DNA from: Heterohyrax brucei | Lineage: Eukaryota > Chordata > Mammalia > Hyracoidea > Procaviidae | DNA: 64,000 bases | Assembly: GCA_028571685.1 (NCBI GenBank) | Contig: CM053140.1 | Span: forward strand, 26,021,501-26,085,500 | Direction of reading: 5' to 3' | Shown: positions 1-10,660 of the stretch, piece by piece | Numbering within the stretch: position 1 is the stretch's first letter | Layout of the letters: each line of letters starts with the position of its first letter | Notes under the pieces: generated by a model | Database searches by the model: none | Told to the model about the DNA's origin: nothing | Seen by the model: the letters and a program-made list of their open reading frames with translations, nothing else | Program-made: the position numbers and the translations under genes

Positions 1-294
1 CAGATTCTCGGTCCCGCCCCCTCTCCCCCCTCTCCCCCCACCCTTTCTGTCTGTCTGTCTTTCTTTCCCCACTCCTGCCGCCGTATCCATTCATTCAGCA
101 AACACTCCAGGTGCCGCAAGCAGAGTCTCGGAGAAGCAGAAGTGACTCAGAGCTGACTCAGCCTTGCGCCTCTGCCAGGAGCCAATGTCAACAAACACTG
201 TCGAGTGTTGAGCGTGACTAGAACCCACACTTCCCAGGGCTCTGCTCAGATGCTGGAGCAGCTCTTCTGGCTCAGGCATTTCCAGTAAATTCTC
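1..294. other. Pyrimidine-rich start, no gene seen
   Basis: The first 75 bases are almost pure C/T on the plus strand (CCCTCTCCCCCCTCTCC and a short TCTG repeat). The remainder to 294 is unique-looking sequence with no recognisable element. Confidence 0.5.
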
Positions 295-400
295 TCTTCC
301 AGTCCTCTCAACAAGCTCAGGAGGAGGAAGACCACCCATTTTACAGAGCAGAAAGTAGGGCCAGAGAGAGAAGGGCTCACCCAGAGGCCCCAAGCTGCTT
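295..400 (-). repeat. MIR fragment
   Basis: Contains the degenerate MIR core in the form ttttacagagcagaaagtagggccagag, partly altered. Old mammalian SINE; assignment by eye only. Confidence 0.35.
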
Positions 401-838
401 GGAGGGGGCAGGTGAAGCTGAGCTGAACCTTGGGGCTCCCTGCCCCCCCTGCCCTCCTCCCCCGTGGTGCTTAGGGATCAAGTACCCTGACTCCCACACA
501 CAGACCTGGGGTTCTTGGAAGCCCTGCGAAGTTCCTTCTTGGGGTTCACAGCTGAGCATCCTGGGAATTTTGTTTTCCAGGAAAATCTTAGCTGGGAGGA
601 ATAGTCAGAAACACAGGCTCAAGAGCTTGAGCTGGGCCAGGGCCAGGGAACCTGAAAAACGAGAATGAGAAGCCAGGGGACCATGGGGACTCCACAGGTG
701 GAGTTGGGGGGTGCAGGTCAGTACGGAGACCAGCGGGCTGAGAATCTTGCAAGTATTACCCCATTTGATTCATAGGCCTTCAAATGACATACTGGATTGG
801 GCAGGTCTGTGACAAAAGGCCACCTTAAAGCTTTAAAA
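401..838. other. No gene or repeat recognised
   Basis: Unique-looking intergenic sequence; the open frames on both strands show no family resemblance. Confidence 0.4.
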
Positions 839-839
839 T

Positions 840-1017
840 AGGGTCTCTGGGTGACTTAAAATACGGTCTTTGGGTGAACTACTCGCTGAAGGCAGACGTG
901 TTTGGCCATCTGCTCGGGGAGGGTCACAGCCTGGAAAACCCGTGGAGCACTCCCACTTGGCACATGTAGGGTCACCATGAATCAGAATCCACCCGACAGC
1001 AATGAAAAACAACAGGA
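840..1017 (+). repeat. AfroSINE
   Basis: Diverged copy: gggtctctgggtgac start, then the body motif ggaaaacccgtggagca, and the end gtcaccatgaatcagaatcc with a gacagcaa tail. Family known only from Afrotheria. Confidence 0.75.
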
Positions 1018-1034
1018 GTTTATAGAGCAAAAAT

Positions 1035-1312
1035 GCACTTTGATGACAAGGTGTGACTGACACAAACCACGGTCTTTCCAGGGGCCTCATACGCATGCGA
1101 AAGCTGGACGATAAAAGAGGAAGACCAAAGGACAGACACATTCAGATGACGGAGTCAACAAAGAATATGGACTACACGGTGGATGGCCAGAAGTGGCTGT
1201 GGAACGGGCTTGAGAGCTATGAAGATGGCACAGGACCTGGCAGTGCTTGCTTCTGTCACAAGGTCACCCTGAGTCACACCCAGCTCGAAGGCACCCAACA
1301 ACAGCCAGAACC
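1035..1312 (+). repeat. RTE-type LINE remnant, internally deleted
   Basis: The left half resembles the ORF2 C-terminal region of the elephant RTE (codons for a CESWT-like stretch, cgcatgcgaaagctggac). The right half jumps to the 3' end (gatggcacaggacctggcag ... gctcgaaggcacccaacaac). The 3' end is shared with AfroSINE. Confidence 0.65.
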
Positions 1313-1339
1313 AACCAGTCAGCCTTGGAAGCTGTGCAA

Positions 1340-1828
1340 CCAGAAAGAGAATGGTAAGACTTCAACTCACTTACTTGGGACTCCTGACGCATTCCACTGC
1401 CATCGATTCTATTCCAGTATGTGGTGACCCTAGAGGACAGAGTGACACTGCCCCATGGCTTTTCCAAGACTGTCATCATTATGGAAGCAGACCGCCACAT
1501 CTTTCTGTCATGAAGCAGCTGGTGGGTTTGAGCTACCCACCTTTGGGTCGGCAGCTTTACCACTGTGTCACCAGGGACCTTGTACTGCGGACACATCATG
1601 AGGAAAGACCAACCGCTAGAAAAGGACTCCTGCGTGGTTGGTAAACAGAGGGTCAGTGGAAATGAGGGACAACTGTCCATGAGATGGACTGACAGACACA
1701 ACAGCCAGCACAATGACTCAGACAGAACAGTAACAGTCGAGACACTGCAGGGCCGGGTGGCATTTTATTCTGCTGTTCATGGGGTTGCTATGAGCTGGAA
1801 CCAATGTGACGATGGCAACTAACGACAA
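1340..1828 (+). repeat. RTE-type LINE 3' end, split by a SINE
   Basis: 1340-1383 and 1583-1828 form one RTE 3' end. The frame holds motifs of the RTE C-terminus: HHEERP, a DSCVVGKQ-like stretch and a RWTDRH block, then the noncoding end gttgctatgagctggaacc. An AfroSINE sits at 1384-1580. Confidence 0.7.
1384..1580 (-). repeat. AfroSINE inserted in RTE
   Basis: Reverse orientation: ccactgccatcgattctatt at the left, aggacagag, the agcagctggtgggtttgag block, and ...caccaggg at the right. The flanking RTE sequence is continuous around it. Confidence 0.75.
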
Positions 1829-1849
1829 GTTCTTGTTTGGCATTTTGAG

Positions 1850-1955
1850 GTAGGTCCCACTGTCATGCCCATTGTACAGATGAGAAAATGAAGGCTTGGA
1901 GTTGTAAGGCTGCCTATCTGAGCCTCGCAGGGAGTTTGCGCTGGAGCAGGGATTG
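1850..1955 (+). repeat. MIR fragment
   Basis: cattgtacagatgagaaaat core with flanking MIR-like sequence. Confidence 0.6.
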
Positions 1956-2264
1956 ACACCAGGTCTGCCTGAAATGAAACATCATTTTCCCACAGCTACC
2001 TCAGGCCACCCGCCGTGAGCAGTTACCAATGGCCAGGGGCTGTTCCTTCATCTGAAAGCCATGCAGACCTTAGACCCAGTGGTTTCTGTACAGGGACCCC
2101 AGACTGGGAATGGTTTGGTCTTCCCAGTAAAATCAAGTGCCATCCTCTAGAGACTCCCCATCATTCTAGAACAATTTCAAACACATCCTGGTGGGCTTCA
2201 GAGTTTTGTGGGATCTGGGAACCTGATCCCTCCCACTTTCATCCCCTCCTTTTCCTGGGCTCAC

Positions 2265-2480
2265 TTAGCTTTACCACCCTCCTTGCTGCTCCCCAAACAT
2301 GCCCACCAGACCTGCCTCAAGACCTTAGCACCTGCTGTTCCCTCAGTCTAGAATGCCGTTCCTTACATTCTTCTCCTACCACCGTCTTAGCCCCGATGCT
2401 CCCACTCAGACATCTCAACCTCAGTGAGGTCCTCTCTAATGGGCTACCCACCCCCTTAGTCATCAACTGCTTTCATTTCT
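2265..2480 (-). repeat. LINE L2 3' fragment
   Basis: The complement of the L2 3' end is visible: cacctgctgttccctcagtctagaatgccgttcc, then ctcagtgaggtcctctct. Ancient mammalian repeat. Confidence 0.6.
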
Positions 2481-2507
2481 TCCTTTGCACGCCCTGAAAA
2501 AGGCGAT

Positions 2508-2800
2508 ATGAAACCGGTTGCCATTGAGTTGATTCTAACCGGTGGCAGCTCCACGAGCTACAGAGGGAAACTGCTCTGTAGGGTTTTCTTGGTGGCAATC
2601 TTTACCAGGAGTTCCAGTGGCACAGTGGTTAAGTGCCTGACAGCTAACCAACAAGCCGGTGGTTCAAAGTTGCCCAGTGGCTTTGGGAGAAAAGAATCAA
2701 TGCAACAGCCCCCAACCATGACAGGTCTTTACAGAAGCAGATTGCCAGGCCTTTCCTCTGTGGTGCCGCTGGTGGGTTCATACTGCCAGCCTTATGTTAG
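2508..2800 (-). repeat. AfroSINE split by a second AfroSINE
   Basis: Left part gttgccattgagttgattct through caatctttacc; right part tctttacagaagcagattgc through tgggttcatactgccagcct. The repeated tctttac flanks the inserted plus-strand copy and is a likely target-site duplication. Confidence 0.7.
2610..2725 (+). repeat. AfroSINE 5' half, nested
   Basis: ggagttccagtggcacagtg, gttaagtgcctgacagctaacc and the tRNA-like B box region ggtggttcaaag are readable; the 3' half is missing or scrambled. Confidence 0.65.
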
Positions 2801-2805
2801 TTGTT

Positions 2806-3239
2806 AAGGACAGTCTGTGCATTCCAGGTGCCTCTGCACTTGCTGCTATTTAAAATTATCCTGTTTGGTCCTTTGTTTGTCATCTGTGTTCTTCTATACT
2901 GGAAGTGTCTCTGGAGCAGGGGTGGTTCCGCCTCGTTCGCCGCTGCCTACCCTGTGGCAGGCCCACCATTCAAGCTCGGTGAACCCTGTCCCAGCAAAGG
3001 CACCCTGTGGGCAAATTTAAAATCATAGCTGCTTCCCTACTCAATTTCTCCAATCACAGACCAAGTGTCAGTCTATCCGAGGGGTGTCGGCAGCATCTCT
3101 GCAGCCTCAGAGCCAGAGTCAGGGCTTCCAGGAGAGGCTAGGTCCCAGGTGGCCATGCCAAACAGGGAGGGGAAGAAGCTGGGTGCTGCGTCCACCCACG
3201 AGGTTCAACCTCAGTGCCCTCCTTCCTGATGAAGACCAT
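2806..3239. other. No gene seen
   Basis: Unique-looking intergenic DNA with short open frames only; a faint L2-like stretch near 2830 (gcctctgcacttgctgct) is too weak to call. Confidence 0.4.
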
Positions 3240-3330
3240 GACCTAGAAAAGGCCCTCAGAAGCATGGTCTCCCTGTGCTCACAGACAGGGAAACTGAGGC
3301 CCAGAAGTGCCTGCCAGTCATACAGTGGTG
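3240..3330 (+). repeat. MIR fragment
   Basis: acagggaaactgaggcccag is the MIR core, nearly perfect. Confidence 0.75.
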
Positions 3331-3344
3331 CTGGGATCCCAAAC

Positions 3345-3532
3345 TAAACCAGTTGCCATCAGTTCTGACTCATGTGTCTCAGAGTAGAACCGTGCTCTAT
3401 AAGGTTTTCACTGGCTGAGTTTTTGGGAAGCAGGTCATCAGGCCTTTCTTCCAAGGCACTTGTGAGTGAACTTGAACCTCTGACCTTCAGCTAGCAGCCA
3501 AGGACGTTCATTGTTTGCCCCACCTAGGGAAT
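3345..3532 (-). repeat. AfroSINE
   Basis: Reverse copy: accagttgccatcagttctg, gtagaaccgtgctctataag, cttgaacctctgaccttcag, ending cacctagggaatcctg. Confidence 0.75.
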
Positions 3533-3769
3533 CCTGCAGGACCAATCCTGAGTAACCTGAAGGCTACAGACTTCCCTCAGCTGTGCGAAACCAAACACCA
3601 GTCTCCCGCCTATCCCATGAGGGAGGCAGAAGAACAAAAATTCTTAGTGCCCCCTTTCACTCATTTCAATGTTTCTTGTGGTTGTTGTTGTTTGTGGGGT
3701 GTAGTGGGTAGGGCAGGGCAGGGCACATTTGTGCCATTGATGGCTCTGGAAATAAGCAGGCACCCACCT

Positions 3770-3870
3770 TTCAGTTCTGCCTCAGGGCATTTGCACTTGC
3801 TATTCCCTTGGTCTAGAATGCTGTTCCTCTCCTTCTTCCAGTAGCCAGCCCACCTCCTCAATTAGGCTTC
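3770..3870 (-). repeat. LINE L2 3' fragment
   Basis: gggcatttgcacttgctatt, then cccttggtctagaatgctgttcc, the complement of the L2 3' end. Confidence 0.6.
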
Positions 3871-3954
3871 TGACCTCCCAGCTCCCTCAGACAGCAGACA
3901 CAATGCCACACACTCTACCAGCTTCCTTCAAATATTTCAGGTCCTTCAATACTG

Positions 3955-4195
3955 AGACATGTGGGCCAGCATGAGGAGAGTGGGAGGCACTGGGGGACAG
4001 GACAGGCCTCTCAACAAGAGGGGTGAATGGACATGGGAAATACAGACTGGAAAGGAAGAGTGTGCCAGCACAATGCAGGGAGAGCAACTAGTCTCACATA
4101 ACAAACTGTAGGTTTTTGTATGAGGAACTGACTTGAACTGCAAACTTTCACTTAAAATATTTGGAAAAAAAATTGCTTTGGTTTACAAAAAAAAA
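3955..4195 (+). repeat. L1 3' UTR fragment
   Basis: Matches the 3' UTR ends seen at 13.2-13.4 kb and 63.0-63.2 kb: tgaatggacatgggaaatac, aggaagagtgtgccagcaca, and an A-rich end after actttcacttaaaatat. Confidence 0.7.
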
Positions 4196-4227
4196 GCGAG
4201 TAGGTTTAAGATCCATCTAGTACTGAT

Positions 4228-4400
4228 ATGGAAACCCTGGCGGCACAGTGGTTAAGAGCGACAGATACTAGCCAAGTATGAGCCGTTCAAATCAGCCAGG
4301 TGCTCCTTAGAAACTCTATGGGGCCGTTCTGCTCTGTCCTAGAGGGTCAGCTGTGAGCAGAAATCAACTGGACAGCAGTGGGTTTGGTTTTTAGTACTGA
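4228..4400 (+). repeat. AfroSINE
   Basis: ggaaaccctggcggcacagt start, ggtgctccttagaaactcta middle, gcagtgggtttggtttt tail. Confidence 0.85.
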
Positions 4401-4469
4401 TACGACCTCATTAAGGTAACAAAGACAATCCTAGTCCCAAATAGGATCACATCTACAGGTATAAACTAC

Positions 4470-4662
4470 AAAAACCAAACCCACTGCCATCGAGTCAATT
4501 CCAGCTCACAGCAGAACAGGACAGAAAAGAACCGCCCAAGGCTGTAAATCTTGATGGATGCAGACTGCCGTGTCTTTATGCTGTGGAGCAGCTGGTGGAT
4601 TCAAACCATGACATTTCAGTTAATAGCAAGTGCCTTAACCACTGCACCACCAGGGCTCCTTT
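4470..4662 (-). repeat. AfroSINE
   Basis: aaaaccaaacccactgccat at the left and ttaaccactgcaccaccagg at the right; inverted relative to the copy just before it, so the pair can fold as a hairpin. Confidence 0.85.
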
Positions 4663-4669
4663 CCTCTGG

Positions 4670-4728
4670 TAGAGGGTTTAGGATTCCAACATATATTTGG
4701 GGGGAACACAATTGAATCCCAAACAACC
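4670..4728 (-). repeat. MaLR-type LTR fragment
   Basis: ggtttaggattccaacatat, then tttggggggaacacaattgaatcc, the complement of the 5' end of MLT1-like LTRs. Confidence 0.5.
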
Positions 4729-5244
4729 TGAAGTGCAGACTTAGTAGCTGCCTTGCCAGGAAGTTTCCAGAAGGCTGCCTCACACACCCTGGGGAGCACA
4801 GGAATTCTCCCAGCCTCATGGGGCCCTAAGTCTGCCCTCAACATTAGGGCTTATGGGTGTCCAACACTTCCTGGTCTCCCACCTCTGGACTTTGACACTG
4901 GCCAGCCCACGTGGACGCCCTGTCTCCGTTCCTATCTGCCAGAACCTGACCCTAGAATAGTCACCGGTGCCCCATGAGAGCTGACTCACACGGGGGCCAC
5001 AGTGACCCAGGTGGCCCTGTCCCTGTGCTCACAGGCTTGGCATCTGACAGTGGGAAGGGTGAGGGAGCTGTGGGCACAAGGTCAGTCATGTGTGACAGTT
5101 TCTAGGAGGAAGGAAATGGATGTGCTGGGACGTGCTGAAGGAGGCCAGGCCAGGCCGGGGCTACAGCAAAGAGCTCAGCTTAGTGTGCAAGGCAATAGGG
5201 AGCCATGGAAGGATTAAGGCAGGGGCTGACCGTCAGCTTCAGGC
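4729..5244. other. No gene or repeat recognised
   Basis: Unique-looking intergenic sequence; nothing recognisable on either strand. Confidence 0.4.
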
Positions 5245-6580
5245 CCTCTGTGATGGACCGAATTGCTGCTGTTGTTGGGTGCTTTCCAGTCAGTTCCAAC
5301 TTACAGCGACCTTGTGTACAACAGAACTAAACACTGCCTGGTCCTGTGCCATGCCCACAATTGTTAAGCTCGAGCCCATTATTGCAGCTGCTGTGTCAGT
5401 CCATCTCGTCAAGAGTCTTCCTCTTTTTTGCTGAGTCTGTACTTTCCCAAGCACGATGTCCTTCTCCAGGGACTGATCCCTCCCGACAACATGTCTAAAG
5501 TGTGTCAGATAAAGTCTCGTCATCCTTGCCTCTAAGGAGCATTCTGGTTACACTTCTTTCAAGACAGACTTGTTTGTTCTTTTGGCAGTCCATGGTACAT
5601 TCAACATTCTTCTCCAAAACAATTCAAAGGCGTCAGTTCTTCTGTCTTCCTTATTCACTGTCCAGCTTTCACACGCACATGATGCAACTGAAAATACCAT
5701 GGCTTGGGTCAAGCACACCTTGGTCTTCCAGGTGACTTTTTTTATTTTATTTTTATTGTGACTGAGTGAAAATGTATAAATTTACATGCCCACCTATATG
5801 CAGCTTCCACTGCTCTCCCTGTCCGGTGACAGCACACTATTCCTCTCTGCTCCGTACACGTCTCACCCTCCCAACAGCCTCCTTTCCCCTCCTCTCCACC
5901 CACTCTCCTTCCTCCATCCAGAGGTCAGCAGGATGATATCCTATAGATATATAGAACTATAAAGTACATCCAACATATGGTCGCTCTGCATTGCCAAGTC
6001 CAATCCATTCGTGTCCGAAGAGTGGAACTTCATTATGATTTATGGGCAAGGGCAGCATGAGGGCCAGGGGTCATGCTCCCAGGGAAACCCCGAAATTGCT
6101 GGACCATCAGTTGAGGTCTTTTAATGGAGATCTCAGGGTACACCCCTTTTTATTCTTGTGTTGCCAGTGAGACTCAACTTAGAGCTCCATCACGGCTATC
6201 ACCGGTGGTAGCTGGGCACCATCCGATTCTTCCGGTCCCAAGTCGATGTAGGCGTGTGGGTCTCTCTATCTTCTGGGTTGTCTTTCCCCCCTGTCATTTT
6301 GGTTCTCAGTGAGCATCCGTTCCTGCTGAGTTGGGATCGTTTGCTGTGCCCTTGGATGGCAGTTTGGCAGCTTTTAAGACCCCAGACGCCACTCACCAAT
6401 GTGGGGTGCAGATAGTCCTCTTAGCAAAATGCTAGTTGTGCCAATTGGCTTCGATTTCGCCTAAGAGCATGGGCCAGGTGACATATTTTAAAAGAGGTCC
6501 TTTGTGGCAGATTTGCCTAGTACAATGCTTCTGTTGATTTCTCGACCGCTGCCTCCATGGAATGAATGGCAGCCTCCTCC
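5245..6580 (-). repeat. RTE-type LINE 3' end, split by an L1 insertion
   Basis: 5245-5736 and 6474-6580 belong together. On the minus strand the C-terminal RTE frame reads TRLYLTHFRHVVGRDQSLEK, then a basic GRLLTRWTD block, and ends in the noncoding tail shared with AfroSINE. The upstream part (tcaagcacaccttggtcttc, then cagatttgcctagtacaatgc) is standard RTE sequence resumed after the L1. Stops and frameshifts show it is dead. Confidence 0.75.
5737..6473 (-). repeat. 5'-truncated L1 3' UTR with target-site duplication
   Basis: A T-rich left end (the poly(A) tail in reverse), then the L1 3' UTR, which closely resembles 50205-50745. The 9-bp duplication ccaggtgac occurs at 5728-5736 and 6474-6482, flanking it exactly. 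It is inserted into an RTE copy. Confidence 0.85.
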
Positions 6581-6589
6581 CCCTCAGTA

Positions 6590-6812
6590 TTGTTGGGACC
6601 CTAACCCCTATACCACAGTGGTGTAAAGATGACGTGCTCAACTGTTTACAGAGAAGTTGCTGGTTCAGACTCACCCAGCAGTGTTTCAGGAGCCAGGCAA
6701 TCTGCTGCCATGACGATTATAGCCCAGAAAAGCCTAGGGAGCAATTCTACTCTGTAACACATGGGGTTGCTGTGAGTCACAGTCAATGCAATGGCAATGG
6801 GTTTTTTATTTT
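6590..6812 (+). repeat. AfroSINE
   Basis: gtgctcaactgtttacagag, ttgctggttcagactcaccc, attctactctgtaacacatg and a gcaatggcaatgggtttttt tail. Confidence 0.75.
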
Positions 6813-6869
6813 TTTATAGCTGTGGGTGTAATCTAACGCAATCACTTTCCACAATGCAATCTAATGTAC

Positions 6870-7205
6870 TGAAATCCATCAGTCAGCTGAAGTCATGCCA
6901 GCAGAAGTGGGTCCTAAACCTAATTGCTTCTGAGTTATACAAAGAACAGAGCAGACAGAGACACGCACATGGGGGAGGAAAGATCCTATAAAGAAGACAG
7001 ACACACAGAACAGATGCATCTACAAGCCCAGGATCATCAAGGATTGCTGGCAGTTACTAGAAGCTGAAATAGACAAGGAAGGAGCTCTTTGAGAGCCACA
7101 TCCTGAATTTAGACTTCTAGTCTCCTGAGCTGTGAGAAAATAAATTTCTGCTCATTACAGTCGCCCACTTGTGGTATTTCTGTTACAGCAGTTTTAGAAG
7201 ATCAA
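6870..7205 (+). repeat. MaLR/MLT1-like LTR fragment
   Basis: 3' part of an LTR: ctgagctgtgagaaaataaa, then acttgtggtatttctgttac and agcagttttagaag. Similar ends occur in the complete element at 47.5-49.7 kb. Confidence 0.6.
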
Positions 7206-7560
7206 GAGTCTCTGAGTTCTCTGAGTCCTTCTGTGGGTTCTCTAGGCATTTGTATACTGGATTTTGGGGGACTCTGGCAGGTTTGGATTAGGAGGACAGA
7301 AGCCAAATCAAGGCTGATGGAGATGAAGCAATCTGTCCTGTGCTTTGGAGGGAACACTAAGACCTAGGTGGGACAGAGACCTGCCTAAAGCCTCACAAAG
7401 CATGGAAATGTCCAGGGCTGCATTGTCCCTAACCCCACCTTCCACTCTCCCATCACTTGCTCTACTACTTAAAGTACACAACTGGTCTCTACTTGCCTGG
7501 AGCAACAGAGGAGGAAGGAAACTCAGGAATTGGAGGAGGCTATGGAATGTGTAGCTGACT
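7206..7560. other. No gene or repeat recognised
   Basis: Unique-looking; short frames only. Confidence 0.4.
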
Positions 7561-7639
7561 GCCTTCATGAATAACTGCCTGCTGTGCCAAGAGACCAGAG
7601 GAACTTTGATCATTTTGATCAAAGACTCTATAGACAAAT

Positions 7640-8075
7640 CCTCATCGAAAGGGGGAAAATGTAGAACAGAAGTTCAAATTCTCATGGAATCTAGACTTTC
7701 TGGATCCACTGAGGCTGAATAAACCCTGAAACTGTTGTCTTGAGTAATCTTTAAGTCTTAAACCAAAGATATCCCCTGAAGTTTTCTTTAAACTGAAAAG
7801 TAGTTTAGCTTAGGAAGTAGGCACAGTCGTCTTTTAAGAACTATCTATATGGGATCAAACTGACAACAACAACTGAAAAGATTGGTTAGGAAGCTTAGAG
7901 GGCAGTGAGTTTATGTTAATGGAAGAGGAACAATTCTGAAGAGTAAAATGACAGTGGCGACAAAAATTAAAGAATGCAATCAATGTCACTGAATTATTCT
8001 TGGAGAAATTATTGAATTGGTGTATGTTCTGCTGTGCATGTTTTCAACAATAACAAAAAATAAAATAAAATACCC
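7640..8075 (+). repeat. LINE 3' UTR-like repeat, family uncertain
   Basis: Shares with 11640-11960 and 13800-13905 the end block caatgtcactgaattattct, a following 'gaaattattgaattggtg'-type phrase and an A-rich tail. It looks like the 3' UTR of an old L1 or HAL1-type element. Confidence 0.45.
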
Positions 8076-8450
8076 TGCAGGACATCTGCAAATGTCCGGT
8101 GTTCAAGTCCCAGGTTGACTGCCAGCTCCCTGCAGTCAGCTCCAGCTGCCACTCTGGGCCTTGAGCTCTTCCTCTGAGAAATGGGGGCATAGCCAGATTG
8201 AGGGTGGCTCATGGCCTGGGCCCTAGAGGCTGCATGGAAACGGGGTTTCACAGCAGCCCTGAGCTGTGCAGAGAGGCAATGTGTGGCCAAGGAGCTGGAC
8301 GGGCCGCGGTCGAGGTGCTGCTCACACCCGGCACACCCTCCCTCCTGAGGCATCAGCACAGCGGGCCCCTCTACCCGGTCTGGCACTCAGGGAATCTTGT
8401 GAGGGGGTACGTAGGCAACCCGAGGACCACGCTGGAAAGCAGGCCAGGGC
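8076..8450. other. No gene recognised
   Basis: GC-rich unique-looking DNA; overlapping open frames on both strands have no family resemblance. Confidence 0.4.
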
Positions 8451-8451
8451 C

Positions 8452-8530
8452 TGACCTGTTACTTCTTCTATGACAGGGAGGAAACTGAGGACCAGAGAGA
8501 GTAAGCACAGGACCAGAGTCACACAGTGAT
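8452..8530 (+). repeat. MIR fragment
   Basis: gacagggaggaaactgagga, then ccagagagagtaagcacagg and gagtcacacagtgattc. Confidence 0.75.
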
Positions 8531-8567
8531 TCAAGATCAGAGACAGGTCCTTGGTGCAGTCAGCATC

Positions 8568-9078
8568 CTCGTCATCTCATCTGCTGTAGCAGAGATACCA
8601 CAAGCGGATGCCTTTAACAAAGGGAAATTTATTTTCTCACAGTTTTGTAGGCTAAAAGTCCAAATTCAGGGTGTCAGCTTCAGGAGAAGGCTTCCTGTCT
8701 CTGTCAGCTCTGGAGGAAGGCCCTCCTCAACCATCCCCTAGACTAGGAGGTTCTCTGTGTAGGAACCCCAGATCCAAAGGACACACTCTGCTCCCAGCAT
8801 GGCTTTCTTGGTGGTCTGAGGTCCCCCACTCTCTGCATGCTTCCCTTTCCTTTTACCTCTTGTAAGATAAAAGACGATGCGGGCCACACCCTGGGGAAAC
8901 ATCCTTTCCATAGGATCAGGGATGGGGCCTGAGCAAGGGGGTGACATTCCACCCTAATCTTTAACTGCAGGTAGATTATGATTTATAACACACACAGCAG
9001 TGTACAACCACACCATACTGGGAATCGTGGTCTAACCAAGTTGACACATAGTCTGGGGCACACAGTCTGATCCATGAC
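8568..9078 (-). repeat. MaLR/MLT1-like solo LTR
   Basis: Same family and orientation as 46847-47335: aaatttattttctcacag, aaaagtccaaattcagg, a gtctgaggtcccc block and tgatccatgacag at the end. The element is non-coding; short frames in it are chance. Confidence 0.7.
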
Positions 9079-10319
9079 AGTCAGCATCCAGGTCCCAGCA
9101 GTGTTGGTATTCTGGTCCTTGGTGGGGCTGGCATCAGTGGGGGCTGGCATCCAGCTGTGGGTCCCCAGCAGGATCAGTGCCCATGTCCTGACTCAGGCAG
9201 ACACTGTCCACTCCAAACACAAGGTGGCCACCTTCCTCGGGCTTCAGCTTTCCTGAAGGGCAGGGCCAAGCTGCAAACCCAAGTCCCTTGGGAGCTGGTC
9301 CCACTGCTCCCTTCTAGTCCACACAGCACTGCTCTGCCGGCCCCCACACATTGTAACTTGGAACAATGTGGACAGAACATTCTATTGAGAAGCCTTTTTT
9401 CCCTGCCCTCTTGTTTTTTTGTTTTCTTAACTGCAGGCAGAACCTGTTTTGAGGCAGACTCATCAAACCATGCCAGAAGAGGATCTGTCCAGACCTAGAG
9501 CTCCAGGGCAGGGGAACTGGCTGGAGGGCTGGGGGTACCCAGCACACCATCAGAGCTCAGGAATGCTCGTAAAGTAACCCTGGCTCCCCCTGGGCAGGTC
9601 CTCGGGCAGCTGTGAGATGGCAGCTCTCAGTGAGCCTGACATCATGTGGGGGCCCCCAAGCCACCACCAGAGCCCAGAGGGCAGTTCCCACTGGGGCTCA
9701 GGCTAGCAGGCGGACCCAATATCAGAGCCCACAGTCAGCAACTGCATGACACAAGCACAGCTGTTTCCAGGCCCCCATGATCACTCGTTCATTTAGAACA
9801 TTCTGGAAATTTTCTTACAGGGCCTTCTTACCCTTATTGGTCCACCTATTCCCTGCTTGAGCCTCAACTCCCACCCCTCCACCACGCAAGCCCACTGACG
9901 ACCTAGTGGAGTCCACCAACAACCACAGCTGTCCTGTCCTCTACCGACGTGCTAATTGCTCCTGACAGCCAAAGCCTTTCCCATTTGTCCGTGTGGGAAC
10001 CCCCACCAACCATTCAGGGCCAAGGGGAAACATCACCTCTGCTGAGAAGCCAGCTTAGATTACTCTGTAGACACATCCTCCAACCTGAACCAACCAGGAT
10101 CACGTGGACTGGCTACATCTAAAAGATCAGACTCCTGATCAGACAGGGCAGGAGCAGACATCTGGAGGGCTCCAGAGGGAGGGGGCACTGGAAGAAGAGG
10201 ACATCAGCAGGAACTAAAGTGGAGCTTTGCTCCTGAACAATTGAAGAGAGTGAAATACGTAGGCAAAGAACTTCCCGGAAACAGAATCTCTGACCCCAGG
10301 AGAGGAAGAAGAGGAATGT
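9079..10319. other. 1.2 kb without recognisable features
   Basis: Unique-looking intergenic sequence with no repeat core, splice-framed exon or long frame I can support. Confidence 0.4.
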
Positions 10320-10660
10320 GCATTGTGAAATGTGTAATGTAGACAGAATGTGGGGTCTCCGTCTGGTCTTCCCGTGCCTTGTAGGGTGTGTGATGTAGAT
10401 GGGACATGGGTTCTGACCCTGTGGCCCCGGCGCGTGGGACCTGCGGTGTAGACGGGACATAGGGTCTGACTCAGGTCATCCTGATGGTGCAGGTGCTATG
10501 TGAGGCACGCAGTGTGGGTGCAATACGGGGTCTGGGGCTGGTCACCCCAGTGACGTGAGTGTGTGCAGGACATGTGATTCAGACAGCACATGCAATCTGG
10601 GTCTGGTCGTCCTGGTGATGTGGGCGCTGCGCGGGGCATGTGATGTAGATGGGACATGGA
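10320..10660 (+). repeat. Minisatellite, ~60-bp degenerate units
   Basis: About five to six diverged units built on 'gtgatgtagatgggacatgg ... ggtctg.ct.tggtc.tcc'. Clear occurrences of the start phrase lie near 10330, 10388, 10445, 10572 and 10640. Confidence 0.7.

Noticed and set aside
4228-4662. Inverted repeats that could be read as a CRISPR or attachment site
   Set aside because: They are opposite-facing AfroSINE copies; this is vertebrate DNA and no array structure exists.
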